This document shows positions 8,459 through 17,494 of a stretch of 64,000 nt of DNA, piece by piece (position 1 is the stretch's first letter; every line of letters begins with the position of its first letter). The notes below the pieces were generated by a model. It had not been told where the DNA came from and ran no database searches. It saw only the letters and a list, made by a program, of their open reading frames with translations. The stretch spans positions 31,050 to 95,049 of the forward strand of contig JAIUOP010000010.1 of NCBI GenBank assembly GCA_020161815.1. The letters run 5' to 3'. This stretch comes from Actinomycetota bacterium (GTDB lineage: Bacteria; Actinomycetota; Actinomycetes; Actinomycetales; Dermatophilaceae). A program made the translations under genes and the position numbers.

Positions 8459-9834
8459 CCAGGGACCGGGACCGGATCGAGGACGCCGATCACGTCCTCC
8501 ACGGGCCCGACGGCTCCGGCCTCGTCGGCAGGGTGCTCTACGCCGTCTACGTCACGGCCTTCCTCGCGCTGATCTACGCCTACACCGTCCTGCGCGCCGT
8601 CCTAGTGTCCAGCGACACGGCGTGGATCCGTGCGGCCTTCGCCGGGTGGCAGGGCGCGGCCGTCGGGGCCGGCACGCTGGGACTGCTCGCCTGGGGCGCG
8701 TGGTGGCTCGGCGGCCGGCGCGGCCCGGCGACCCCGCCCCTGCCCTGGGTCGACCACGTCGTCGCCTCGAGCATCGACCGTGCCGAGTCCGTCCGCCCGT
8801 GGTGGCGCGCGGCCCTGCTCGGGGTGAGCGGGTGCAGCGCCGTCCTCGGCGGGGTGCTCGCCGCCGCCGTGTATGCCGCGGGGCTGGCTCCGCCTGCCGC
8901 CGTCCCGCTCGGGGTGGTCGCCGGTGGCGCGCTCGCCGCTGCCCTCTGTTGGCTCTGGCTCCTCGCCCAGGCGCGGGCGTCGCGACGCCAGGCCGATCCT
9001 CCGGCACTCCCGCCGCGCGCAGCCCTGCGCGCGCTGGCCCTGGACGACCTGCGGGCCCATGCCCGGCGCAGCCAGCGCCTCCACGGCGCAGTCCTCTCCG
9101 GGGACCCCCGCGCGGCGCGACTCCAGGTGGCCAGCCCGATCCGGCGGGGACGCGGCCTGCGCCTTCGCCCCGGGCGCCCGCTCCTCACCCTCGTCCGTCG
9201 CGACCTCCTCGGCCTGCGCCGCCAGCCGGGGTCCGCGCTGGCCGGTGCGGTGCTCTCGGTCATCGGCCTCTGGCTCTGCTCTGCCACCGCCCTCGACAGC
9301 ACGACCCCGATCCCGGTCACCGTGCTCGGAGTGGGGTTGGCTCACCTCGCCGTCGGCCAGTGGGCCCAGGGCCTGAGGTATGCCGCCGACGGGCTCTCCT
9401 CGTCCGCGGTCCTCGGCGGCTCGCCGGCCCGTCGGGCGCTGGCTCACTCGGTCGTCCCCCTCCTCTCCCACGTGGCGCTGGCGCTCCCGGTCGCCGTCGT
9501 CGCCTGGCTCGTGGCGGGACGCGCCGCCCCGGCGCCGGCCCTCCTGTGCGCCCTGGCCGCTCTCGGCCTGCTGCTCGTCGGCGGGCACTGGTGGTCGGCC
9601 TTCCGGGTGGCCCACCCCGAGGCGGCCTTCGTCCCGGAGATGGGGCCCTTCCTGCTGGCGCTCGCCGTGGCCCGGCCCTGGCTCGTGGTGCTCGCGGCCG
9701 GCACCGTCGCCCTCCAGCGCCTGGCCGAGGCGCCCCTGCCCTGGCTCTCGGTCCTCGCCCTCGCCGCCGTCGGGCTCGGCACGCTGTGGCGCGGACGCGC
9801 GCTGCTCCGGCAGCTGGTCAGCGAGGGCCGCTGA
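8455..9834 (+). CDS. Multi-pass membrane protein, probable ABC exporter permease
   Basis: A 459-residue integral membrane protein. Two hydrophobic segments lie near residues 28-48 and 60-85, two near 120-175, and a C-terminal bundle from about 280 to 455, with an Arg-rich cytosolic stretch between (RRSQRLHGAV to LTLVRRDLLGLRR). Its ATG overlaps the stop of the ATPase gene, which supports a permease role. I recognise no precise family beyond actinobacterial two-gene ABC exporters; substrate unknown. Confidence 0.75.
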   Translation: MTRDRDRIEDADHVLHGPDGSGLVGRVLYAVYVTAFLALIYAYTVLRAVLVSSDTAWIRAAFAGWQGAAVGAGTLGLLAWGAWWLGGRRGPATPPLPWVDHVVASSIDRAESVRPWWRAALLGVSGCSAVLGGVLAAAVYAAGLAPPAAVPLGVVAGGALAAALCWLWLLAQARASRRQADPPALPPRAALRALALDDLRAHARRSQRLHGAVLSGDPRAARLQVASPIRRGRGLRLRPGRPLLTLVRRDLLGLRRQPGSALAGAVLSVIGLWLCSATALDSTTPIPVTVLGVGLAHLAVGQWAQGLRYAADGLSSSAVLGGSPARRALAHSVVPLLSHVALALPVAVVAWLVAGRAAPAPALLCALAALGLLLVGGHWWSAFRVAHPEAAFVPEMGPFLLALAVARPWLVVLAAGTVALQRLAEAPLPWLSVLALAAVGLGTLWRGRALLRQLVSEGR

Positions 9835-9877
9835 CCAGGCTGACGTGGGAGGCGAGCGGGCGGCATACGCTGGGTGA

Positions 9878-10747
9878 ATGCGCATCGACGTCTGGTCCGA
9901 CTTCCTCTGCCCCTTCTGCCACCTCGGGCGGCGCCAGCTCCAGCTCGCGCTCGAGCAGTTCGAGCACGCCGACGAGGTGGACGTCATCTGGCACAGCTTC
10001 CAGCTCGACCGCAATGCCCCCGCCGAGCTCGAGGGCAGCAACGTCCAGCGGGTCGCCGACAAGTACGGCGTGAGCCTGGAGCAGATGGAGCAGACCCACC
10101 GCGCGATGGCCGAGGCCGCGGCCGAAGTCGGGCTGGACTTCCAGTGGGACAGGACGCGCGGGGGCAACTCCTACGACGCGCACCGCCTCCACCACTACGC
10201 GCGCTCGGTGGGCCGCGAGCAGGAGTTCATGGACCGGCTCATGCGCGGGTGGTACTCCGAGGGAGCCTCGCTCGGCGACCACGACACGCTCGTGACGCTG
10301 GCGACCGAGGCCGGGCTCGAGGAGGGTGCGGTGCGCGAGGTCCTCGGCAGTGACGACTTCGGCCAGGAGGTGCGCACCGACCTGGCCCTCGCCGGCTCGA
10401 TCGGCATCTCCTCCGTGCCGACCTTCGTGCTCGACCAGAAGTACGGCGTCTCCGGCGCCCAGGGCGTCGAGTCGATCCTGGGTGCCCTCCGCTACGCCTG
10501 GGACGACCAGGGCAACCGTCCCGAGCCCGCCTCCGGAGGCGGCTGTGGCGGCGGCTGCTGCGGTGGCGCCTGCGGGTCGGGCGGCGAGGCTGCCGATGAG
10601 GCCGCCGACGGCGCCCCGGGCTCTGCCGACTCCGTCAGCTGTGGCAGCGAGGGCTGCGGCGGTGGGTCGTGCGGCGAGGGCGGGATCTGCGGCAGCCACG
10701 ACGGGCACGACTCCCACGACGAGCACCAGCACGCGCACAGCTCCTGA
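9878..10747 (+). CDS. FrnE-like DsbA-family oxidoreductase with Cys/His-rich tail
   Basis: A thioredoxin-fold protein of the FrnE branch of DsbA, probably cytosolic because no signal peptide is seen. Residues 1-215 are the conserved domain: active site CPFC in WSDFLCPFCHLGR, helical insert, and the cis-Pro loop ISSVPTFVLDQKYGVSGAQ. The last 75 residues are unusual: they hold twelve Cys in Gly-rich clusters (GGGCGGGCCGGACGS, SCGSEGCGGGSCGEG, then ICGS) and end in a His/Asp run (HDGHDSHDEHQHAHSS). Such a tail suggests metal binding or storage. A membrane-protein gene and SRP RNA follow. Confidence 0.88.
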   Translation: MRIDVWSDFLCPFCHLGRRQLQLALEQFEHADEVDVIWHSFQLDRNAPAELEGSNVQRVADKYGVSLEQMEQTHRAMAEAAAEVGLDFQWDRTRGGNSYDAHRLHHYARSVGREQEFMDRLMRGWYSEGASLGDHDTLVTLATEAGLEEGAVREVLGSDDFGQEVRTDLALAGSIGISSVPTFVLDQKYGVSGAQGVESILGALRYAWDDQGNRPEPASGGGCGGGCCGGACGSGGEAADEAADGAPGSADSVSCGSEGCGGGSCGEGGICGSHDGHDSHDEHQHAHSS

Positions 10748-10758
10748 GGTGACGCTCA

Positions 10759-10863
10759 TGCGTGCCGGGGGTGCGGCATACGACTCGCTCGGCACGCACT
10801 CCGCGCGCAAGCCCACCCGCCTGCGTGCCGGGGGTGCGGCATACGACTCGCTCGGCACGCACT
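10759..10863. repeat. Two direct 42-bp copies of a hairpin repeat carrying the octamer
   Basis: Copies at 10759-10800 and 10822-10863 are identical and separated by 21 bp. Each has arms GCGTGCCG and CGGCACGC, with the octamer CGGCATAC in the loop side. They lie after the FrnE-like gene and could serve as a terminator. A looser relative of this sequence occurs near 14455-14490. Confidence 0.75.
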
Positions 10864-10876
10864 GATGACACAGAGC

Positions 10877-10973
10877 GGCACCCCGCGTACCTGGAAGAGC
10901 TCACCTGCCCTTGCTGCATTCCTGCCCTGGGGGAGTTCAGTGAGGTACCACCACACGGGGTGCCAGCACCCAC
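10877..10973 (-). ncRNA. ffs: Signal recognition particle RNA, small (4.5S) type
   Basis: RNA core of the signal recognition particle, which binds Ffh and targets membrane proteins. On the minus strand the conserved tip is visible as GGGCAGGAATGCAGCAAGGG, flanked by the paired arms AACTCCCCCA and GGTGAGCTC. The ends also pair (GGCACCCC near 10877 with GGGGTGCC near 10957-10964), giving the long hairpin expected for a roughly 97-nt RNA. Exact ends are approximate. Confidence 0.88.
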
Positions 10974-11122
10974 TCTAGGCGGCGGCTCCCGGCGCGGGAA
11001 ATCCTCTGGACCATCCCAGTGGCTGACTGTCGCGTAACCCACCCGTGGGGATAGCATCAGCCGACCTCCGCCACGGGTATGAGCCCGATGCGCGAAACCC
11101 CTCCTCCAGGACCCCTGCCACC

Positions 11123-11608
11123 ATGAGACCCCGCGAGTTCTTCACGCTGCTTGCGCGCGTGCTCGCTGTCGCGTGGCTGCTCGCCCTCGCCGCCGGCGGG
11201 GTGGCCCTGGGCACGCGGGCCGGTGCTTCCCCGGGGACCGGACGGACCGTCCTCCTCGCCGGAGGGGGCCTCCTGGCCGGAGCCATGGCGGCCTACGGGC
11301 TCGGTGTGCTGGCGCTCTGGGGCAACCACCGGTGGCGCAACACCATCGTGCTTCGCGCCCTCGTCGCCGGCACGATCCCCTTCGGGTCGTTGGTCTTCGT
11401 CCGGTGGGCGGACAAGCGGCGGCGCCGGGAACTGAGCGGTGACTGGCGGCTCGGGCGCAACGGGTCCTACGCCTACTCGCTGCCGGAACGCATCGTGGCC
11501 TGGGCGACGCGGAATCCTTGGCTGGCAGCCCTCTCAGCCGCCGTCATCGTCGGCGCCGCGGCGGCGCTCGTAGTGTGGGGCGGTCCGCGCCTGACGTGGA
11601 CCCGCTGA
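11123..11608 (+). CDS. Small integral membrane protein of unknown function
   Basis: A 161-residue protein with hydrophobic segments near 13-33, 47-70, 78-95 and 132-153, and a basic loop (RWADKRRRRELSGD) between the third and fourth. Start ATG at 11123 is preceded by CCAGGA; an upstream in-frame extension is not hydrophobic and looks untranslated. I do not recognise a family. It is divergent from the SRP RNA and is followed by a degenerate region. Confidence 0.6.
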   Translation: MRPREFFTLLARVLAVAWLLALAAGGVALGTRAGASPGTGRTVLLAGGGLLAGAMAAYGLGVLALWGNHRWRNTIVLRALVAGTIPFGSLVFVRWADKRRRRELSGDWRLGRNGSYAYSLPERIVAWATRNPWLAALSAAVIVGAAAALVVWGGPRLTWTR

Positions 11609-11639
11609 CCAGGGGGTCAACGGCAGACGAGGGTTGTGA

Positions 11640-12026
11640 CATCGATGGGCCCTGCGGCACCGACTCCTGGCGACGGCGAGCCTGATCGCTGCCCTCACCG
11701 CCGACCTGACCGCGGTGGCCTCGAGCAGCTCCGCCGACTGAGCCCAAGGTCGCCTCGACATCGCGAAGGTGGACGCCAGCGGCATCCTTCTGCCGGGTGC
11801 GTCGATCGAGGCCTGGTCCTGCACCTTCTGGGGCAATGAGCCCGCCTGGCAGTGCCAGTCACTCAACGACTACCCGGGCGGGCTGGCCCGGGACACCTCG
11901 ATCTGGGGCACCGGCCCGGTCCCCGGTCGCCTCCTCACCATCGGATGCCTCCAACCGCTCGACCGCACGCAGCGCTCGAGCCAGAACGTCGTCGTCGTGT
12001 GGTCCTTCGACCGGGTGGCCGGCTGA
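11640..12026 (+). pseudogene. Probable gene remnant with an in-frame stop
   Basis: Reading the frame from 11640 gives a hydrophobic, signal-like stretch (RLLATASLIAALTADLTAVA), then a TGA at 11739-11741, then 95 residues that look like real protein (EAWSCTFWGNEPAWQC, GCLQPLDRTQRSSQNVVVVW). No good start codon precedes the hydrophobic part. A GTG at 11769 could start an 85-residue peptide, but I see no convincing ribosome site. The simplest reading is a decayed secreted-protein gene between the membrane-protein gene and tRNA-Ser. No family recognised. Confidence 0.3.
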
Positions 12027-12072
12027 GAGCCCGATTTCGGACGCGTGCGTGACTCGGGTAATCTCCTCCGCT

Positions 12073-12160
12073 GGAGGATTCGCATAGTGGCCTAGTGCGC
12101 ACGATTGGAAATCGTGTTGGGATAAAACCCTCGGGGGTTCAAATCCCCCATCCTCCGCCA
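12073..12160 (+). tRNA. tRNA-Ser, anticodon GGA
   Basis: Acceptor arm GGAGGAT pairs with ATCCTCC. The anticodon loop TTGGAAA carries GGA. A long variable arm and the T-loop GGTTCAAATCC are present, as expected for a class II serine tRNA. The CCA is encoded (12158-12160). A strong terminator follows 4 bases later. Confidence 0.95.
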
Positions 12161-12164
12161 TGTG

Positions 12165-12191
12165 AAACGCCCCGCCTCGTGCGGGGCGTTT
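12165..12191 (+). terminator. Rho-independent terminator of tRNA-Ser(GGA)
   Basis: Arms AAACGCCCCGC and GCGGGGCGTTT around the loop CTCGT. It is also positioned to act on the opposite-strand peptidase gene that ends at 12205. Confidence 0.9.
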
Positions 12192-12204
12192 CGCTTTCCA
12201 CCGC

Positions 12205-12900
12205 TCAGGTGAGCAGCCGCCAGACCCCCCAGGTGGCCGCCCCGAGGGCGAGGGCGAAGCTCGCGTTCCACACCCAGGCCGGTATGCCGGTCAGTCGCCG
12301 CAGCGTGCCCGGGTCACTGCCTGCGCTGGGTTGGGTCACGACGGTCGCGAGGTGCCGCCACCCGCCGATGAGGAGGACGAGGGCAGTCCCGGTGAGCACC
12401 TGGGCCTGGCGGGTGTCCTCGCGCCACCACCACAGCGCGGCGAGGGCGGCAGCGACGGCGAGCACGACGACGGCGGTCAGCGCCGACCGCACCCGCGGGA
12501 GGGCGAAGAGGAGGACGGCCAGTGCCACGGCGAGGAGGAGCGCGGCATACCTGTGCGCCACGGCGGCGACGAGCCCGACGGCGACGATCCCGGGCGCGGG
12601 ATAGCCCGCCCACGTGGTGGCCGCGCGGCCCGGCCCTCGTGGCGGGCCCACGGTCACCGCGTGGCCGCTCATGTCCCCGCGGAGGACGAACCCGGTGAAC
12701 CGACGCCCCACGGCGACACCGACCACGGCATGGCCGAGTTCGTGGACGAGGGTGACCCCGAGACGCAGCCACCGCCACACCGGGTCGACGAGGACGACGA
12801 CGAGCGAGGTCAGAACCACGACCCCCAGGGTCGCCAAGGACAGCTCGGGCGTGGCCTGGGCCGGGGCGAGCCGGGCCAACAGCTCATCGGGCCAGGACAT
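12205..12900 (-). CDS. M50-family membrane metallopeptidase
   Basis: A 231-residue integral membrane protein of the M50B site-2-protease-like group. The zinc-binding motif HELGH is near residue 55 (VTLVHELGHAVVGVAVGRRF), followed by several hydrophobic segments to the C-terminus. The second metal ligand could lie in the YPAPG segment near residue 110 but is less clear. Start ATG at 12898-12900 gives the usual short amphipathic N-terminus (MSWPDELLARL). It is divergent from the broken thiolase gene. No anti-sigma factor or other likely substrate is adjacent. Confidence 0.85.
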   Translation of the reverse strand: MSWPDELLARLAPAQATPELSLATLGVVVLTSLVVVLVDPVWRWLRLGVTLVHELGHAVVGVAVGRRFTGFVLRGDMSGHAVTVGPPRGPGRAATTWAGYPAPGIVAVGLVAAVAHRYAALLLAVALAVLLFALPRVRSALTAVVVLAVAAALAALWWWREDTRQAQVLTGTALVLLIGGWRHLATVVTQPSAGSDPGTLRRLTGIPAWVWNASFALALGAATWGVWRLLT

Positions 12901-12994
12901 GGCGGCACCGTACCCGCGCAGGCTGTCAGCCCCGTGAGCGCTCCGTCTACTGTGTTGGTCGAAGCATGTAGGCCGCCCTGACGAAGGAGTCCGG

Positions 12995-14091
12995 ATGTGG
13001 GTTCTCGGCGGATACCAGAGCGACTTCGCCCGCAACCTCGCGCGTGAGGGCGTGGGCATCGACGGGCTGGTCCGGGAAGTCGTCGAGGGCGCCCTCACCT
13101 CAGCCGGCCTGCCGGGCTCGGAGGTCGGGGTCATTCACGTCGGCAATGCCTTCGGCCAGCTCTTCACCGGGCAGGGGCACCTCGGGGCGATGCCGGCCAC
13201 GGTGCACGACGAGCTCTGGGGCACGCCCTTCTCCCGCCACGAAGCGGCCTGCGCCTCCGGCAGCATCGCGGTCCTCGCCGCCATGGCCGACCTCGAGTCC
13301 GGAGGCTACGACTGCGCCCTCGTCCTCGGCATCGAGCTCGAGAAGACGCAGGGCAGCGACGAGGCCGCCCGCACGCTCGGGGCAGCCGCCTGGGTCGGGC
13401 ACGAGGCCGAGGGCGTGACCTACGTCTGGCCCCGTTCGCACAGACCCGTGGGTGGCAGGTGCCGGACGACCTGTCCGACCCGGCCGTCAATCCGGTGATC
13501 GAGGGGCCGGTGCGGCGCTTCGACTGCAGCCAGATCACCGACGGCGGCGCCGGCGTCGTCCTCGTCTCGGACCGGTGGCGGCGGGAACACCCCGACGCGC
13601 GGCCGATCGCGCGGATGGAGGGCTGGGGGCACACGACGGTCGGGCTGGCGCTGCAACCGAAGCTGGACCGGTCCGAGGGTGAGCCCTATGTCATGCCGCA
13701 CGTGCGTCGCGCGGCCCTGGACGCCTTCGACCGGGCTCGGACCGACCTTGAGGGCATCGACGGCTTCGAGGTGCACGACTGCTTCGCACCGAGTGAGTAC
13801 CTCGCCATCGACCACCTCGGCCTCACCGGGCCGGGTGAGTCCTGGAAGGCGATCGAGAACGGTGACCTCGCGCGCGACGGCTCCTTCCCGATCAATCCCG
13901 GGGGTGGCCTCATCGGCGGCGGTCACCCCGTGGGCGCGACCGGGGTACGGATGCTGCTCGACGCCTCGCTGCAGGTCAGTGACCGGGCCGGAGCGGTCCA
14001 AGTGGACGGCGCCCGGCGATTCGGCACCCTCAACATCGGTGGCAGCACCGCCACCGTCGTCAGCCTCGTCGTCGGCGCCGTCCCGGACTGA
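12995..14091 (+). pseudogene. Thiolase (acetyl-CoA acetyltransferase family) gene with an internal out-of-frame deletion
   Basis: The first part (12995 to about 13430) encodes a normal thiolase N-terminus with the active-site Cys in HEAACASGSIAVLAAM, up to GVTYVWP. The second part, in another frame from about 13433, resumes with PFAQTRGWQVPDDLSD and continues through SQITDGGAGVVL, HDCFAPSEY and the C-terminal catalytic GGGHPVGATGVR to the stop at 14091. Compared with intact SCP-2-type thiolases, which run on through a further block of roughly 40-50 residues here, the join near 13430 looks like a loss of about 130 bp with a frame change. The protein cannot be whole unless the join is a sequencing or assembly error. 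Known family role: thiolytic cleavage or condensation of acyl-CoA. Confidence 0.85.
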
Positions 14092-14200
14092 TCGGCCACG
14101 ACGAGGGGTGGCGCCCACCGCTCCACGGTGGGACAGTCAGCCATGAGCATCGAGGCTGCCTCCGGCGCAGGCTCCGTGCCGCCGCCAGCGGCTCCCGTCG

Positions 14201-14449
14201 GTGCGGACTCCGCCGCACTCGCGGACCACTCCGTCGCGCCGCGCTCGTGTCTGGTTCTGGCTCACCGTCGGCTGCGCGCCGCTCGCCTACGCCGCGTATG
14301 CCGTCACCGAGCTCCTCGGGGTGGGCGCCACGCCCGCACGACGGCGCACCGGCGGGCTCGGCTTCGTGATCGGTTGCCTCCTCGCCATCGGCCTGGCCGT
14401 CTCGGCGGACACGCTGCGCTCCACGTTCGGCGTGCACCTCCCGCTGTGA
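14201..14449 (+). CDS. Small two-helix membrane protein (start uncertain)
   Basis: An 82-residue peptide from GTG 14201 with two hydrophobic helices (VWFWLTVGCAPLAYAAYAV and GGLGFVIGCLLAIGLAVSA). A plausible alternative is that translation begins at ATG 14143 in another frame (MSIEAASGAGSVPPPAAPVG), which runs out of frame near 14250 just where this frame becomes hydrophobic; in that case the gene carries a one-base frameshift. No family recognised. It lies between the broken thiolase gene and the propionyl-CoA synthetase gene. Confidence 0.5.
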   Translation: MRTPPHSRTTPSRRARVWFWLTVGCAPLAYAAYAVTELLGVGATPARRRTGGLGFVIGCLLAIGLAVSADTLRSTFGVHLPL

Positions 14450-14533
14450 GGGACGCCGCTCGGCGCGGCATACGGCACGCTCGGCCAAGGTCACATCGCA
14501 AGCGGTGGCGACCCACGTGACCCGCGCGCCACG

Positions 14534-16438
14534 ATGGCGACCATGAGCAATGGGGCCTACGCAGCGGCATACGAGCAATCGATCAGCGACCCGACCGCCT
14601 TCTGGGGCGAGGCGGCCAAGGCCGTCGAGTGGATCACCGAGCCGACGACGGTGCTCGACGACTCCAACCCGCCGTTCTATCGGTGGTTCGCCGGCGGCAG
14701 CCTCAACACCTGCTTCAACGCCCTGGACCGCCACGTCCGCGACGGCCGCGGCGACCAGGTCGCGCTCTACTACGACTCCCCCGTCACTGACACGAAGTCC
14801 CAGTACACGTATGCCGAGCTGCTCGACGAGGTGGCCCGCTTCGCCGGGGCGCTGCGCGGCCTGGGCGTCGAGAAGGGCGACCGCGTCGTCGTCTACATGC
14901 CGATGGTCCCCGAGGCCGTCATCGCGATGCTCGCCTGCGCGCGCCTGGGCGCGATCCACTCGGTCGTCTTCGGCGGCTTCGCCCCGGCCGAGCTGGCCGC
15001 CCGCATCGAGGACGCCACCCCCAAGGTGATCGTCTCGGCCAGCTGCGGCATCGAGCCGAGCCGGACCATCCCCTACAAGCCCTTCCTCGACGGCGCGATC
15101 GAGCGCAGCAGCCACAAGCCGCAGACGTGCGTCATCCTCCAGCGCCCGCAGGTGCGGGCCGAGATGGGTGAGCGCGACGTCGACTGGCGCGAGCTCGTCG
15201 AGGGCGCGGAGCCGGCCGACTGCGTCGAGGTCGCCGCGACCGACCCGCTCTACATCCTCTACACCTCCGGCACGACCGGCCGGCCCAAGGGCATCGTGCG
15301 CGACAACGGTGGTCACGCCGTCGCCCTCACCTGGTCGATGAAGAACATCTACGACATCGGCCCGGGGGACGTCTGGTTCACCGCCTCCGACGTCGGCTGG
15401 GTCGTCGGCCACTCCTACATCGTCTATGCCCCGCTCCTCGTGGGCGCGACGACGATCGTCTACGAGGGCAAGCCGGTGGGCACGCCCGATGCCAGCGCCT
15501 TCTGGCGGATCATCGGCACCTACGGCGCCAAGGCGATGTTCACCGCGCCGACGGCCTACCGGGCGATCAAGAAGGAGGATCCGCGCGCCGAGCTCAAGGA
15601 GCAGTACGACCTCTCCGGCCTCAAGACCGTCTTCCTCGCCGGTGAGCGCCTCGACCCCGACACCTACCACTGGGCCGACGACATCCTCGGGGTGCCCGTC
15701 GTGGACAACTGGTGGCAGACCGAGACGGGCTGGCCGATCGCGGCCAACCTGCGCGGCCTCGAGCCGATGCCGATCAAGCCGGGCTCACCGTCGGTGCGCG
15801 TGCCGGGCTACAACGTGCAGGTCCTCGACGACACCGCCCAGCAGGTGCCGGCGGGCCAGGAGGGCGCAATCGCGATCAAGCTGCCGCTCCCCCCGGGCAC
15901 GCTGCCCACGCTCTGGCAGGACGACGAGCGCTACGTCTCGGGCTACCTCTCGGTCTACGACGGCTACTACCTCACCGGCGACGGCGGTCTCATCGACGAG
16001 GACGGCTATGTCTACGTCATGGGCCGCACCGACGACGTCCTCAACGTGGCGGGGCACCGCCTCTCCACAGGCTCCATCGAGGCCGCGCTCGCCGGTCACC
16101 CCGATGTCGCCGAGTGCGCCGTCATCGGTGTCGCCGACGACTTCAAGGGCCAAGTGCCGCGCGGCCTGGTCGTCCTCAAGGCCGGCGTGGACGCCGAGGC
16201 CGAAGGCCCCCGCATCACCAAGGAGCTCGTCCAGCGGGTGCGTGACGAGGTCGGGGCGGTCGCCAGCCTGCGCCAGGTCGACATCGTCGGCGGCCTGCCC
16301 AAGACCCGCTCCGGCAAGATCCTCCGCAAGACGATGCGCGAGATGGCCGACGGCAAGACCCCCACGATCCCGGGCACCATCGAGGACGTCACCGTCCTCG
16401 ACCGCCTCGCGGACGTGCTGCGGGGCCCGTCGGCCTGA
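14534..16438 (+). CDS. prpE: Propionyl-CoA synthetase / acetyl-CoA synthetase-like ligase
   Basis: Activates propionate (or a similar short acid) to its CoA ester using ATP. The 634-residue length and order of motifs match PrpE: an ACAS N-terminal block (YAAAYEQSISDPTAFWGEAA), A3 core LYILYTSGTTGRPKGIVRD, A5 DNWWQTETGWPIA, A7 YYLTGDGGLIDEDGYVYVMG, and the C-terminal catalytic lysine in PKTRSGKILRKTMRE. ATG 14534 and ATG 14543 (MSNGAY) are both possible starts; the second is closer to the family. A hairpin follows the stop. The broken thiolase gene upstream may once have shared a short-chain acyl-CoA role, but no methylcitrate genes are visible. Confidence 0.92.
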   Translation: MATMSNGAYAAAYEQSISDPTAFWGEAAKAVEWITEPTTVLDDSNPPFYRWFAGGSLNTCFNALDRHVRDGRGDQVALYYDSPVTDTKSQYTYAELLDEVARFAGALRGLGVEKGDRVVVYMPMVPEAVIAMLACARLGAIHSVVFGGFAPAELAARIEDATPKVIVSASCGIEPSRTIPYKPFLDGAIERSSHKPQTCVILQRPQVRAEMGERDVDWRELVEGAEPADCVEVAATDPLYILYTSGTTGRPKGIVRDNGGHAVALTWSMKNIYDIGPGDVWFTASDVGWVVGHSYIVYAPLLVGATTIVYEGKPVGTPDASAFWRIIGTYGAKAMFTAPTAYRAIKKEDPRAELKEQYDLSGLKTVFLAGERLDPDTYHWADDILGVPVVDNWWQTETGWPIAANLRGLEPMPIKPGSPSVRVPGYNVQVLDDTAQQVPAGQEGAIAIKLPLPPGTLPTLWQDDERYVSGYLSVYDGYYLTGDGGLIDEDGYVYVMGRTDDVLNVAGHRLSTGSIEAALAGHPDVAECAVIGVADDFKGQVPRGLVVLKAGVDAEAEGPRITKELVQRVRDEVGAVASLRQVDIVGGLPKTRSGKILRKTMREMADGKTPTIPGTIEDVTVLDRLADVLRGPSA

Positions 16439-16447
16439 CCCCTGAGC

Positions 16448-16488
16448 CAGGTGGGCGCCCGCTGTCCCTGAGCGTCGGCGCCCACCTG
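16448..16488 (+). terminator. Hairpin after prpE
   Basis: Arms CAGGTGGGCGCC (16448-16459) and GGCGCCCACCTG (16477-16488), a perfect 12-bp stem with a 17-nt loop, without a U-run. It begins 10 bases past the prpE stop. Confidence 0.7.
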
Positions 16489-16514
16489 CCCCACGGTGCG
16501 GCAGGATCGAGGGC

Positions 16515-17441
16515 GTGCTCGACGTCCTCTCCGGCTTCGCGACCATCGCGGCCGTCATCGGCGTCGGCGCCATCGTCGCCCACTTCAAGGTGGTGGACCT
16601 CGGGGCGAGCGTCCTGCTCAACCGGGTCGCCTTCTTCGTCGCCTCACCGGCGCTGCTGCTCACCACCATTGCCGCCACTGACGTCTCGCACGTGCTGTCG
16701 GCCAACCTGCTCGCCACCGCCGCCGGCGTGGCCGTCCCCGCGATCACGTATGCCGTCGTCGGACGTCGCGTGTGGCGTCGCCGTCCCGGGGAGGTCGTCA
16801 TCGGCAGCCTCGCGAGCTCCTACGTCAACGCCGGCAACCTCGGGATCCCGGTGGCCGCGTACGCCCTGGGCAGCGCCTCCTTCGTCGCCCCGACCCTGCT
16901 GCTGCAGCTGCTCGTCCTGCAGCCGGCAGCCCTGGCCCTGCTCGACTCGGACCGGTCGGGGCGTCGGCCACGGGTCGGCGAGGTGCTGCGTCGACCGTTC
17001 ACCAACCCACTGACGATCGGCACCCTCGTCGGCCTGCTGCTCGCGGTGACCGGCTGGCGGCTCCCGACGCCGGTCCTGGCACCGATCGAGCTGATCGGGG
17101 CCATGGCGGTGCCGGGCATGCTGCTCGCCTACGGCATCGCCCTGCGCCTCGGGCCGGGCCTCGGCGGTGACCTGCCGGCCGGTGAACTCGCCCTGACGAC
17201 CGGGCTCAAGCTCGTGGTCCAGCCGCTCGTCGCCTGGGCCGTGGCGGCAGGACTGCTCGGCCTGCAGGGCCATGCCCTCCTCGCCGTGGTCGTCTGCTCG
17301 GCGCTGCCGACCGCGCAGAACATCTTCGTCCACGCGACCCGCTACGACCGCGCGACCACCCTCGCCCGGGACACGATCCTGCTCACGACCATCGGCGCGG
17401 TGCCGGTCATCCTCCTTGCCACCTACCTGCTCGGGCGGTGA
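16515..17441 (+). CDS. AEC-family transporter (auxin efflux carrier-like)
   Basis: A 308-residue membrane protein with about ten hydrophobic segments in two bundles, the usual AEC layout. Diagnostic pieces are VLLNRVAFFVASPALLLT near residue 35, SSYVNAGNLGIPVAAYALG near residue 100 and VVVCSALPTAQNIFVHATRY near residue 260. Known members move organic acids or amino acids; the substrate here is unknown. The start is GTG 16515. The gene converges with the HerA-like gene across a structured intergenic element. Confidence 0.87.
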   Translation: MLDVLSGFATIAAVIGVGAIVAHFKVVDLGASVLLNRVAFFVASPALLLTTIAATDVSHVLSANLLATAAGVAVPAITYAVVGRRVWRRRPGEVVIGSLASSYVNAGNLGIPVAAYALGSASFVAPTLLLQLLVLQPAALALLDSDRSGRRPRVGEVLRRPFTNPLTIGTLVGLLLAVTGWRLPTPVLAPIELIGAMAVPGMLLAYGIALRLGPGLGGDLPAGELALTTGLKLVVQPLVAWAVAAGLLGLQGHALLAVVVCSALPTAQNIFVHATRYDRATTLARDTILLTTIGAVPVILLATYLLGR

Positions 17442-17494
17442 GCCGACCGGCGAAGCCGGGCACACGGCATACGAACCCTTGCCCGGTATCCGCC

